This document shows positions 1 to 7,455 of a stretch of DNA of 8,502 bases, piece by piece. Under the pieces are notes generated by a model. It made no database searches, had not been told where the DNA came from, and worked only from the letters and a program-made list of their open reading frames with translations. The DNA is taken from contig CAZMEY010000031.1 of assembly GCA_964565435.1 (NCBI GenBank), forward strand, positions 1 through 8,502, written 5' to 3'. Each line of letters starts with the position of its first letter. Position 1 is the first letter of the stretch. The position numbers and the translations under genes were made by a program. The stretch comes from JAQTTT01 sp964565435 (lineage in GTDB: Archaea > Nanobdellota > Nanobdellia > Tiddalikarchaeales > Tiddalikarchaeaceae).

Positions 1-501
1 TAATCCATAAGATTCTTCAATTATGCTTACACTATTCGCATTTAAAAAATAAACAATGCTTTCTTCTTCTGCTTCTTCGCTTACAAATCCTGAGTTTTCA
101 GTATTAACACTTGCAGGGCTGGTTTCTAAAACCTCTTTTCCCTTATTATAAATCACTTTAATCTCTAAATCCTGGCCAGCCAATTGGGAGGTGTAATTAA
201 TTGCCCTGAACTCTCCTGGCTGTATTGGTGTTTCAAGAGTGTAATTAAGAGTTTCGCCATTGACAAGCACAACCATTTCAGTGACAGGGCTTTGGCCGTC
301 ATTTCTCACTAATGCTTGGCTGCCAGTGATGCTTACAAGATTAAGCCTTGAATTGTCCAAGTAAGGCGAGTCCTCAATAGCTCCGCTGCTTTGGAGGTTA
401 TTGACTTCTGAATTGATGAAAAAGTATGCGCCAACGCTTGCAACAATGGTGAGCATTATTAAAAGTATAACACTGATAACAGGGGTAATTGCCTTATTCA
501 T
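1..501 (-). CDS. Type IV pilin-like / archaeal class III signal secreted protein, N-terminal part (C-terminus outside window)
   Basis: The minus-strand frame is open from an ATG at 501 to the window edge (167 codons, no stop), so the C-terminus is missing. The N-terminus reads MNKAITPVISVILLIMLTIV and continues as a hydrophobic helix to about residue 28. A short basic leader, a small residue before the cleavage point (K3-A4, then I5-T6-P7-V8) and an uninterrupted hydrophobic stretch are typical of archaeal type IV pilins and pilin-like proteins processed by a PibD/FlaK-type prepilin peptidase; the PVI motif is common in the archaeal pilin N-terminal domain. The rest is polar and rich in V, N, T and S, compatible with a beta-rich extracellular head, with an acidic run (EEAEEE) near residues 142-147. 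Inferred role: pilus subunit or membrane-anchored surface protein. The family is clear from the N-terminus only. It starts 26 bp after the uvrA stop but has its own TATA box. Confidence 0.8.
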   Translation of the reverse strand, partial: MNKAITPVISVILLIMLTIVASVGAYFFINSEVNNLQSSGAIEDSPYLDNSRLNLVSITGSQALVRNDGQSPVTEMVVLVNGETLNYTLETPIQPGEFRAINYTSQLAGQDLEIKVIYNKGKEVLETSPASVNTENSGFVSEEAEEESIVYFLNANSVSIIEESYGL

Positions 502-524
502 TAATTAAATAGAATCTAATTGAT

Positions 525-532
525 TATTTATA
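525..532 (-). promoter_or_regulatory. TATA box of the pilin-like gene
   Basis: The minus strand reads TTATAAAT, centred about 27 nt upstream of the ATG at 501. This spacing predicts a transcript starting at or next to the start codon (leaderless). The box overlaps the uvrA stop codon (528-530), so the pilin-like gene can be transcribed independently of uvrA although the two genes are only 26 bp apart. Confidence 0.55.
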
Positions 533-3284
533 ACATTTTCTTTAAATATTCGCCAGTGTAGCTTTTATCAACTCTTGAAACCTCTTCAGGAGTTCCATGG
601 GCTATTATCTCTCCACCCTTATCCCCTCCCTCAGGACCCATGTCAATAATATAATCAGCGCATTTTATCACATCAAGATTATGCTCAATGACAACAATGC
701 TGTTTCCCTTATTTACAAGCTCATTCATTACATGAATCAATTTTTTCACATCATCAAAATGAAGTCCAGTTGTGGGCTCATCCAATAAATAAAGAGTTTT
801 GCCAGTGCTTCTCTTAGCCAATTCCCTTGTCAATTTTATCCTCTGGCTCTCCCCTCCACTAAGGGTTGTTGAGCTTTGGCCAAGCTTCAAATAACCCAAT
901 CCGACTTTTTCAAGCATTTCAATCTTTCTTTTAATATTGGGAATATCTTTGAAAAACTCTGAAGCCTCGCTGACGCTCATATCAAGCACTTCGCTGATGT
1001 TTTTGTCCTTGAATTTAACTTTCAATGTTTCAGAGTTATATCTTTTCCCTTTGCATTCCTCGCAAGGCACATAAACATCAGGCAAGAAATTCATCTCAAT
1101 CTTCTTGACGCCATCTCCTTGGCAGGCTTCGCATCTGCCTCCGGGAGTGTTGAATGAGAATCTGCCAATTTTATACCCCTTCTCCTTAGCTTGCTTAGTC
1201 TCTGAAAATATTGTCCTTATGTCATCAAAAGCCTTAATGTATGTTGCAGGATTGCTTCTAGGGGTTTTTCCAATAGGGCTTTGGTCAATTACTATTATCT
1301 TGTCAATCAAATCTTTTCCAATAATATCTGTTGAATCATTCTTTAATCCTTCATATAGGCAATCATATATCAATGATGATTTTCCCGAGCCGCTGACTCC
1401 TGTCACAGCAGTCAATACTCCCAAAGGTATTCTCGTGCTGACATTTTTTAAATTGTTTTTTGAAGCATTCTTTATTATTAAAAACTCGTTGTAAAACCTC
1501 CTCTCCTTAGGCACATCAATCTTCAGTTCGCCTGATAAGTATTTTCCAGTGATTGATTCTTTTGAATTAATTACATCCTTGACAGTTCCTGCAGCCACAA
1601 CTTTTCCTCCATTGATTCCTGCGCCAGGCCCAATATCCACCAAATAATCCGCTTTCCTGATAGTGTCCTCATCATGCTCAACAACTATCAAAGTGTTGCC
1701 CAAATCCCTAAGTCTGCATAAAGTGGTGATTAATTTATCATTGTCTTTTTGGTGCAAGCCAATGCTTGGTTCATCCAAAACATACAATACTCCTGTAAGG
1801 TTGGAGCCTATCTGAGTGGCAAGCCTTATTCTCTGGCTTTCCCCTCCGCTAAGCGTGCCTGCGCTTCTTGACATTGAAAGATATGAAAGCCCAACTTTGT
1901 TAAGGAATCCAAGCCTTGAATTAATCTCTTTCAATATATCCTGTGCAATAATCTTTTCAGATTCGCTTAATTTCAATTCATTGAAAAAATCAATGGCATC
2001 CTCTATTGATAGATTGCTCACTTTTTCAATGGATTTTCCATAGATAAGCACATTCAGCACTTCCTCTTTTAATCTTTTGCCAACGCATTTAGGGCAAGGA
2101 AGCACTTTAGTGAATTTTTTTAATTCCTCCCTCCTGTACTCGGAATTTGTCTGGTTAAACAACCTTTCAGATTGGGGAATCAATCCTTCCCAAGTGCTGT
2201 TTCTAATCCATTCAGAATCAGCCATTGTCATCTTGAATTTAATAGGCTTATCGCTTCCATACATCAGAACATCATATTGCTCTTTTTTGAGATTCTTTAT
2301 AGGGGTGAAGATGCTGAACTTGAAGCTTTTGGCAACATTTTCAAGATACTTTGCTCTCCAGCCGTCAACAAGGTTTCTATACAATGCGATTGCGCCGTCA
2401 ATTATTGAAAGATTCTTGTCAGGTATTATCAAATCAGGGTCAAACTCCATCTTGACTCCCAAGCCTTTGCACTCTTCGCAAGCGCCGAAAGGGCTGTTGA
2501 ATGAAAACATTCTTGGCTCCATTTCAGGCAATGAGTACCCGCAAACAGGGCATGACAATTTGGTTGAAAAAATCTCTTCATTAATCCCTTTGATTATCAC
2601 CAATCCGTCGGATTTTTTGGCAGACAATTCAATGGCTTCAATAATCCTTGACTCTTCTGAAATATTCACTGAATCAACGATTATTTCAACATCATGCTTT
2701 TTGTTTTTGTCCAAAATTATTTTATCATTGGTCTTGATTATTTTGCCATCAACCCTTGCCCTCAAAAAGCCTTCTTTATACAGCTCTTTTAGCTCCTGCT
2801 CAAAAGTCCCCTTTTTTTGCCTGGCAATGGGTGACAATATTAAAATATCCTCTTTCTCGCACTCTTTGGCTTTATTATATATTGATTGGCTGCTTTGCGC
2901 CTGAATCCTGACCTTGTGAATTGGGCAGTAAGCCTTTCCAATCCTTGCGTAAAGAAGCCTTAAATAATCATAGATTTCAGTCACTGTTCCAACAGTGCTT
3001 CTCGGATTGTTATTGGTGCTTTTTTGGTCAATGCTAATGGCTGGGCTTAAGCCATCAATCTTTTCAACATCGGGCTTATTCATGACTCCCAAGAATTGCC
3101 TGGCATAAGCTGACAATGATTCAACATATCTTCTTTGGCCTTCTGCATAGATGGTGTCAAAAGCAAGCGTGCTTTTTCCTGAGCCGGAGATTCCAGTAAA
3201 AACTATTAGCTTATCCCTTGGCAGCTCCAAGCTGACATTTTTGAGATTATGCTCTTTCGCGCCAACAATAACAATCTTATCCAT
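528..3284 (-). CDS. uvrA: UvrA, excinuclease ABC subunit A (DNA damage recognition ATPase)
   Basis: At 918 aa this is full length (bacterial UvrA is about 940). It has the tandem ABC ATPase layout: Walker A GISGSGKST at 31-39, a CPIH segment followed by the usual QAQSS near 120, ABC signature LSGGESQR at 478-485, Walker B with D504-E505, second Walker A GVSGSGKSS from 629, second signature at 808-815 and second Walker B with D835-E836. Cysteine pairs at 245/248 with 269/272, and 718/721 with 741/744, are the zinc-binding modules; CPKC at 397-400 is a further pair. By family knowledge UvrA dimerises, scans DNA in the cytoplasm, loads UvrB on bulky lesions and leaves before UvrC cuts. uvrB and uvrC are not in this window. 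UvrABC is patchy in archaea and is generally thought to have come from bacteria. The ATG at 3284 is supported by a TATA box 29 nt upstream. No key residue is missing. Confidence 0.97.
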   Translation of the reverse strand: MDKIVIVGAKEHNLKNVSLELPRDKLIVFTGISGSGKSTLAFDTIYAEGQRRYVESLSAYARQFLGVMNKPDVEKIDGLSPAISIDQKSTNNNPRSTVGTVTEIYDYLRLLYARIGKAYCPIHKVRIQAQSSQSIYNKAKECEKEDILILSPIARQKKGTFEQELKELYKEGFLRARVDGKIIKTNDKIILDKNKKHDVEIIVDSVNISEESRIIEAIELSAKKSDGLVIIKGINEEIFSTKLSCPVCGYSLPEMEPRMFSFNSPFGACEECKGLGVKMEFDPDLIIPDKNLSIIDGAIALYRNLVDGWRAKYLENVAKSFKFSIFTPIKNLKKEQYDVLMYGSDKPIKFKMTMADSEWIRNSTWEGLIPQSERLFNQTNSEYRREELKKFTKVLPCPKCVGKRLKEEVLNVLIYGKSIEKVSNLSIEDAIDFFNELKLSESEKIIAQDILKEINSRLGFLNKVGLSYLSMSRSAGTLSGGESQRIRLATQIGSNLTGVLYVLDEPSIGLHQKDNDKLITTLCRLRDLGNTLIVVEHDEDTIRKADYLVDIGPGAGINGGKVVAAGTVKDVINSKESITGKYLSGELKIDVPKERRFYNEFLIIKNASKNNLKNVSTRIPLGVLTAVTGVSGSGKSSLIYDCLYEGLKNDSTDIIGKDLIDKIIVIDQSPIGKTPRSNPATYIKAFDDIRTIFSETKQAKEKGYKIGRFSFNTPGGRCEACQGDGVKKIEMNFLPDVYVPCEECKGKRYNSETLKVKFKDKNISEVLDMSVSEASEFFKDIPNIKRKIEMLEKVGLGYLKLGQSSTTLSGGESQRIKLTRELAKRSTGKTLYLLDEPTTGLHFDDVKKLIHVMNELVNKGNSIVVIEHNLDVIKCADYIIDMGPEGGDKGGEIIAHGTPEEVSRVDKSYTGEYLKKML

Positions 3285-3286
3285 TA

Positions 3287-3302
3287 TTAGAGATATCTCT
3301 AA
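3287..3302. promoter_or_regulatory. 16-bp perfect palindrome at the uvrA transcription start (possible operator)
   Basis: TTAGAGATATCTCTAA is its own reverse complement over all 16 bases. It sits between the uvrA TATA box (3310-3317) and the ATG (3284) and covers the predicted transcription start. A dimeric repressor bound here would block preinitiation complex assembly or RNA polymerase. The palindrome is seen directly; its role as an operator is inference. Confidence 0.5.
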
Positions 3303-3309
3303 CTTATTC

Positions 3310-3317
3310 TATATAAA
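3310..3317 (-). promoter_or_regulatory. uvrA promoter TATA box
   Basis: The minus strand reads TTTATATA, an ideal archaeal TATA box, preceded by a purine-rich AAAAAGC that could serve as the BRE for TFB. The box centre is about 29 nt from the uvrA ATG, predicting a start of transcription within a few bases of the start codon. Confidence 0.75.
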
Positions 3318-3345
3318 GCTTTTTGATTAAAATTCCCCTATTCCG

Positions 3346-4623
3346 TTAAAAAATCTTTTTTTGGGAGGGATTAAGAAATTCATTGATTCTTTCATCAATT
3401 ATTATATCGCTTTTTTTTAGTGGCCTTGAAAGGTTCAATCCCTCAATTGATGTGCACCTGCTTAATGCAACATAGGCTTGGCCGTGGGCAAAAGCTCCGC
3501 TGCCAAAATCAATGATGCACTTATCAAAAGTCTGGCCCTGACTTTTGTGGATGGTCAAAGCATAAGCCAATTTAAGAGGGAATTGCTTGAAAGTTGCAAC
3601 AACCTTTGAAGCGATTTTTCCTGTTCTTTCATCATAGTCATATTTGACCTTTTCATAGGTGTGCTTGTCAATTCCAACAAAAGTGTTGTCTAATTTAACC
3701 GTCACCAACTCCTTACTAATCTCATGCACAATCCCTATGCTGCCATTGTAATACAATAAATCAGGATGGTTTTTTACAATCATCACTTTTGCGCCAAGCT
3801 TGAGCTCCAAATCCCTTTCAACAGGGAAATCCTTTATCTCTCCCGCAATCTCTGCATTAAGCACTTTTTTGCTTCCTTCCAATTTTCCCAGCTGGAATTT
3901 GTTTATGTTTGAAGCATGCCAGTTATTGCATGTCAGGATTATTGAGCCCTCCTTTTTTTCGCTCACCCTTGAATTAATAATTTTCAGAGACTCTTCGCTG
4001 ATATCCCCGCTTCTTATCTCATTTAATATGCCGATAAATGACTGCTCTTTTTGCCTGTAAACATGGTTCAATTCATAAGTGCTAATATTGTAATTCCTGA
4101 AGCACTTGGCTGAGAAAAAATATGGGGAATCATAATAGTTTGAAAACATGTATTCTGAATCATTGGCAACAGGGGGCAATTGGTATAAATCCCCGAACAA
4201 TAATAATTGGCATCCCCCGAAAGGCTTTGAAGAGTCCCTTCCATTAATCCGCATAAATTTGTCAATTCCATCCATTAAATCAGCCCTTACCATGCTGGCT
4301 TCGTCAATTATTATGCAATCAATTTTTTGGTACAATTTGGGCTTTTCAACCTTTTTTATCTGCGCGTCAGTGATTATTCTTGGAGGGAATTTGAAAAATG
4401 AGTGTATTGTTTGGCCCGAAACATTTAGCGCTGCAATGCCTGTTGGCGCAAGAACAACAAAATTTTTCCTGGTTTTTTGGCAAAAATATTTGAGGAATGT
4501 TGACTTTCCTGTGCCAGCCCTGCCAGTGATGAAAAAAGATTCCCTGCTATCTTCTATTTTCCTGTAAAGGCTCGCAAATTCCTCCCCAAAATCCTCCTTT
4601 CCAAAATCTAATAAGTTAGACAT
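3346..4623 (-). CDS. PIF1/RecD-like SF1B ATP-dependent DNA helicase
   Basis: From the ATG at 4623 the protein is 425 aa. Helicase motifs appear in order: Walker A GRAGTGKST at 34-42 (K40), the APTGIAA segment at 59-65, Walker B IIDEAS (D107-E108), motif III GDLYQLPPV at 144-152, motif V IHKSQGQT around 358-365, and motif VI YVALSR with the probable arginine finger R389. APTGIAALNVSGQTIHSFF is characteristic of PIF1 helicases, which by family knowledge move 5'-3' on DNA and act in replication, recombination and G-quadruplex or R-loop removal. At about 425 residues it is little more than the helicase core, without long accessory domains. The frame extends to a TTG at 4641, but the ATG is preferred because a TATA-like box lies at the same distance from it as at the other genes here. 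It is divergent from the AI-2E gene and 61 bp before uvrA. Confidence 0.9.
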   Translation of the reverse strand: MSNLLDFGKEDFGEEFASLYRKIEDSRESFFITGRAGTGKSTFLKYFCQKTRKNFVVLAPTGIAALNVSGQTIHSFFKFPPRIITDAQIKKVEKPKLYQKIDCIIIDEASMVRADLMDGIDKFMRINGRDSSKPFGGCQLLLFGDLYQLPPVANDSEYMFSNYYDSPYFFSAKCFRNYNISTYELNHVYRQKEQSFIGILNEIRSGDISEESLKIINSRVSEKKEGSIILTCNNWHASNINKFQLGKLEGSKKVLNAEIAGEIKDFPVERDLELKLGAKVMIVKNHPDLLYYNGSIGIVHEISKELVTVKLDNTFVGIDKHTYEKVKYDYDERTGKIASKVVATFKQFPLKLAYALTIHKSQGQTFDKCIIDFGSGAFAHGQAYVALSRCTSIEGLNLSRPLKKSDIIIDERINEFLNPSQKKIF

Positions 4624-4649
4624 GCTAATAATAGAAAACAATTGAGCCC

Positions 4650-4657
4650 TTTTAATA
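4650..4657 (-). promoter_or_regulatory. Candidate TATA box of the PIF1-like helicase gene
   Basis: The minus strand reads TATTAAAA, centred about 30 nt from the ATG at 4623. A second AT-rich candidate, TTTTATAG at 4663-4670, would fit initiation near the alternative TTG at 4641. The sequence alone does not decide between them; the first is favoured because leaderless translation usually needs AUG. Confidence 0.4.
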
Positions 4658-4690
4658 ATTAACTATAAAAATTCCCTTATTACCCTAATT

Positions 4691-4698
4691 ATTTAAAT
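4691..4698 (+). promoter_or_regulatory. Candidate TATA box of the AI-2E transporter gene
   Basis: ATTTAAAT is centred about 28 nt upstream of the ATG at 4722. It supports that ATG, rather than the in-frame TTG at 4701, as the real start: the TTG would lie upstream of the predicted transcript. The 98-bp divergent region 4624-4721 thus holds two back-to-back promoters. Confidence 0.5.
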
Positions 4699-4721
4699 CC
4701 TTGGCGGATAATTTTTGCTTG

Positions 4722-5720
4722 ATGAAATACAACAGCAAGCTCTTATTAATCATAGGCATAGTCGCTTTCGCAATCTTTTTGGTCTATTTAAGCAGCTCTT
4801 TTTACCAAATAATATCTTTAAGCATAATAATAGCTTATTTGGTGTCTCCTTTAAAAAAAAGGATTTTAAAAAAAATCAAGAGCGAGAATATTGCAACATT
4901 GATATCTATGGCTGCGGGCTCACTATTGCTTGTGGCATTCATTGCAATAATGCTGCTCAGCATCTATAACAGCATGTCAGGAATAAAAAACATACTTGCC
5001 AAAAGCGAAGAATTTGAGCTCGCATTCCTGTCAATAACCCTTTTGAAAAACATAAATATAAGCGAGATATTGACATCAGCAGGCTTATCCCAATTGTTAA
5101 ACGCGCTCCAATTCATAATACTCATAGTGCCGAACATGGTGCTGAATTCAATAATATTTTTAGTATTGGTTTTTTATTTCACAAAATATTGGGAAGAATT
5201 GGGATACATCATAAGGGGATTGATACCTCCTGGCGAGCTGAAATATTTTGACCAATTTTTTGAAAAAATTAACTTGGTCATGAAATCAATATTCCATGCG
5301 CAGTTCTTCACAGCATTCACTGAAGCATCAATAATATTCATATTCCTGATAATATTAGGGATTCCATACTCTTTTGAATTGGCATTGTTTTCATTCATAA
5401 TGGGTTTTTTAAGCATAACAACAATGATTGTGCCCTTAGGCCTGAATGTTTATTATTTTTATGAAGGAATCCAATCCGGCAACTTCTTGATATTTTTTAT
5501 CACGCTGGCATTTTCAGGATTCATATTTGTCATTGATGATTTTATCAAGCCATTGATTGGAAAAAAAGTCGCTAACATAAATCCTGTAGTTTTTTTGCTC
5601 GGCATCTTTGGAGGAATATCCACCTTGGGAGTCACCGGATTTGTACTAGGTCCACTCATAACTGCATCATTCCAAACACTTTTTGAGATAACTTATGGAA
5701 AGCTTTCAAGCGAGCAATAA
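4722..5720 (+). CDS. AI-2E family (PerM/UPF0118) transporter, multi-pass membrane protein
   Basis: The protein is 332 aa from the ATG at 4722, close to the family's usual 330-380. Hydrophobic segments lie near residues 7-24, 27-44, 57-79 and 136-160, with several more in the C-terminal half, and a polar section in between (about 80-125). The C-terminal half carries the family's most recognisable pattern: IDDFIKPLIGKK from 271 (family form IDNFLRPxLIG), then NPVVFLLGIFGG and GVTGFVLGP (G306-P311). By family knowledge members export small molecules or act as cation/proton antiporters; the AI-2 role was proposed for E. coli TqsA and should not be carried over to this archaeal protein. The substrate is unknown. 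No partner gene adjoins it: the helicase is divergent, and korA downstream has its own TATA box. Confidence 0.88.
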   Translation: MKYNSKLLLIIGIVAFAIFLVYLSSSFYQIISLSIIIAYLVSPLKKRILKKIKSENIATLISMAAGSLLLVAFIAIMLLSIYNSMSGIKNILAKSEEFELAFLSITLLKNINISEILTSAGLSQLLNALQFIILIVPNMVLNSIIFLVLVFYFTKYWEELGYIIRGLIPPGELKYFDQFFEKINLVMKSIFHAQFFTAFTEASIIFIFLIILGIPYSFELALFSFIMGFLSITTMIVPLGLNVYYFYEGIQSGNFLIFFITLAFSGFIFVIDDFIKPLIGKKVANINPVVFLLGIFGGISTLGVTGFVLGPLITASFQTLFEITYGKLSSEQ

Positions 5721-5723
5721 TGT

Positions 5724-5731
5724 ATATAAAT
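5724..5731 (+). promoter_or_regulatory. TATA box of the korAB operon
   Basis: ATATAAAT lies just after the AI-2E stop codon and is centred about 30 nt upstream of the korA ATG at 5758, predicting a leaderless mRNA. A second AT-rich string at 5741-5750 is too close to the start codon to place transcription before it. Confidence 0.5.
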
Positions 5732-5757
5732 ATCCGTCAATTATATAAAATCCATTA

Positions 5758-7455
5758 ATGGCTCATGAATTAAGTTGGCAGATTAGCGGAGAAGCAGGCT
5801 ATGGGGTTTTAAGCTCAGGCGAAATGTTTTCCAAGCTTCTAAAAAACCTAGGATACCAAATTTTTATGGGCTCGGAATACCCAAGCCAAATAAGGGGAGG
5901 AAACAACTCATGCACTGTCCGCGCAAGCGAAGAAAAAATAAGCTCAGATTCCGGCAGAATAGATTTATTGGCTGCGCTTGATGGGCAGTCCATCACCATG
6001 CATGAAAAAAATTTAGGAAAAAATGGCGCAATAATCTGCGATTCATCAATAAAAATAAAAACTAATCACTTATTGTTCAAAATTCCACTTGATGAATATT
6101 CTTCCAAGTATGGCATATACAAGAAAGTAATGATGGCAACTATAATGCTGGGAGCAAGCTCTAAACTATTGGGAATAACAAAAGATGATGCAATCATATT
6201 AATAAAAGAAAGATTCAAGGGAAAGAGCCAAAAGATTATTGATGAAAACATTGAAGCCTTCACAAAGGGATATGAATCAATAGATAATCCAAGCGATTTT
6301 AAATTAAAAGCAAAAAAATTGCCAAAAAAGGATTTGATATTAATCAATGGCAATGAAGCAATAAGCATTGGGGCAATAGCAAGCGATTGTAAATTATTAA
6401 GCAGTTATCCTATGACTCCATCAACAGGCATAATGGAGTATTACTCCAAAAAGCAGGAAAAATGCGGGCTTATATTGCATCAGGCAGAGGATGAAATCTC
6501 TGCAATAAATGTGGCTCTAGGCGCAAGCTATGCGGGAATGAGAAGCATGGCAGCAACAAGCGGAGGAGGTTTTGCATTGATGAATGAATCAATTAGCCTG
6601 GCGGGCAGCGCAGAGATTCCAATAGTGATAATCTTAGGGCAAAGGCCGGGTCCTGCAACAGGCTTGCCAACAAGGACTGAGCAAGGGGATATAAGGTATG
6701 CAATCCATGCAGGCCATGGGGATTACCCAAAATTAGTCATGATTCCAGGATGCCCAACTGATTGCTATGAAATTGCAATTGATGCATTTAACCTATCCGA
6801 TAAATACCAGCTGCCTGCAATAATATTGACTGATAAGCACTTGGCGAACAGCTCAGAAACCCTTCCATTATTTTCAAAAAAAGCCAATATTGATAGGGGG
6901 GCAATAATCAAGAACCCCAAAAAATTAAGGCCTTTGGAAAAATTCAAAAGATATTCATTGGCAAAAACAGGCATAAGCCCAAGAACATTGCCCGGAACTC
7001 CTAATGGTATGCATTGCTCAATAGGTGATGAGCATGATGAAGAAGGCTACATTATTGAAGAAGCGATTGACAGGAAAAACATGATGGATAAAAGACTGAG
7101 AAAGTTTCAATCAATGGCAAAAGAGCTTGAAGGCAAAAGCGTAAGCATTTTCGGCAGCAAAGAGTCAAATAAAATAATAATCTCCTGCGGAAGCACTAAG
7201 GGAGCAATCATGGAAGCATTAAAAGAATTGGATTATAAGTTCCTGCAAATAAAAATACTTCACCCCTTCCCTGTAAAAGAATTGTCGGAAAAAGCAAAAG
7301 GGCATAGCGAAATAATTGTCATAGAGCAGAACCAATCCGGCCAATTATGCTCGTTAATCAAAGAGCACACTGATTTAAAGATTGGCAAAAAAATCCTCAA
7401 ATATGACGGAAGGCAAATCCTCCCTAAAGAGATAATTGAGGCGATAAAGAAATGA
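5758..7455 (+). CDS. korA: 2-oxoacid:ferredoxin oxidoreductase, fused gamma-alpha subunit
   Basis: At 565 aa, this is a gamma domain (about 1-180, with GEAGYGV at 11-17 and SQIRGGNN at 43-50) fused to an alpha domain (about 195-565). The alpha part shows NGNEAISIGAIASDCK, the substrate-side motif YPMTPSTG at 217-224 (family YPITPSS/T), the acidic HQAEDE at 241-246, ATSGGGF and QRPGPATGLPT from 295. With the beta subunit it forms the cytoplasmic enzyme 2-oxoacid + CoA + oxidised ferredoxin to acyl-CoA + CO2 + reduced ferredoxin. The gamma-alpha/beta arrangement matches the Sulfolobus and halophile type and the KorA (2-oxoglutarate/2-oxoacid) orthologue group, but the substrate (pyruvate, 2-oxoglutarate or broad) cannot be read from sequence by eye, so the symbol reflects the orthologue group. 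Its stop overlaps the korB start by ATGA, implying translational coupling. Confidence 0.93.
   Translation: MAHELSWQISGEAGYGVLSSGEMFSKLLKNLGYQIFMGSEYPSQIRGGNNSCTVRASEEKISSDSGRIDLLAALDGQSITMHEKNLGKNGAIICDSSIKIKTNHLLFKIPLDEYSSKYGIYKKVMMATIMLGASSKLLGITKDDAIILIKERFKGKSQKIIDENIEAFTKGYESIDNPSDFKLKAKKLPKKDLILINGNEAISIGAIASDCKLLSSYPMTPSTGIMEYYSKKQEKCGLILHQAEDEISAINVALGASYAGMRSMAATSGGGFALMNESISLAGSAEIPIVIILGQRPGPATGLPTRTEQGDIRYAIHAGHGDYPKLVMIPGCPTDCYEIAIDAFNLSDKYQLPAIILTDKHLANSSETLPLFSKKANIDRGAIIKNPKKLRPLEKFKRYSLAKTGISPRTLPGTPNGMHCSIGDEHDEEGYIIEEAIDRKNMMDKRLRKFQSMAKELEGKSVSIFGSKESNKIIISCGSTKGAIMEALKELDYKFLQIKILHPFPVKELSEKAKGHSEIIVIEQNQSGQLCSLIKEHTDLKIGKKILKYDGRQILPKEIIEAIKK
7438..7441 (+). promoter_or_regulatory. 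Possible Shine-Dalgarno site for korB
   Basis: GAGG lies 10 nt before the korB ATG, inside the end of korA. As an internal operon gene, korB cannot use leaderless initiation, so an SD site or coupling through the ATGA overlap is expected. The match is short. Confidence 0.35.

Noticed and set aside
1105..1494. Other open frames antisense to uvrA, PIF1-like, AI-2E, korA and korB
   Set aside because: All overlap well-supported genes carrying conserved motifs, and none shows motifs or a plausible start context of its own.
2077..2904. A long open frame (275 codons) on the plus strand opposite uvrA
   Set aside because: It lies entirely inside uvrA on the other strand, has no promoter-like element at a sensible distance, and its translation resembles no family. 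It is a by-product of uvrA codon use.
3318..3345. A terminator for the PIF1-like gene between its stop codon and the uvrA promoter
   Set aside because: The minus strand here has only short T-runs (four or five T), and the T6 run at the gene's end lies before and within the stop codon; the signal is too weak to call.
4624..4721. Repeated CCCTT/CCCTA strings in the divergent intergenic region as possible shared operator sites
   Set aside because: The copies are short, irregularly spaced and differ after five bases; they fit chance in a small T-rich region holding two promoters.
4853..4875. Two A8 runs within 23 bp in the 5' part of the AI-2E gene, a possible slippage or phase-variation site
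   Set aside because: The reading frame is intact across both and encodes the expected lysine-rich loop after the second membrane segment. Such runs are expected for Lys/Ile-rich segments in an AT-rich genome.
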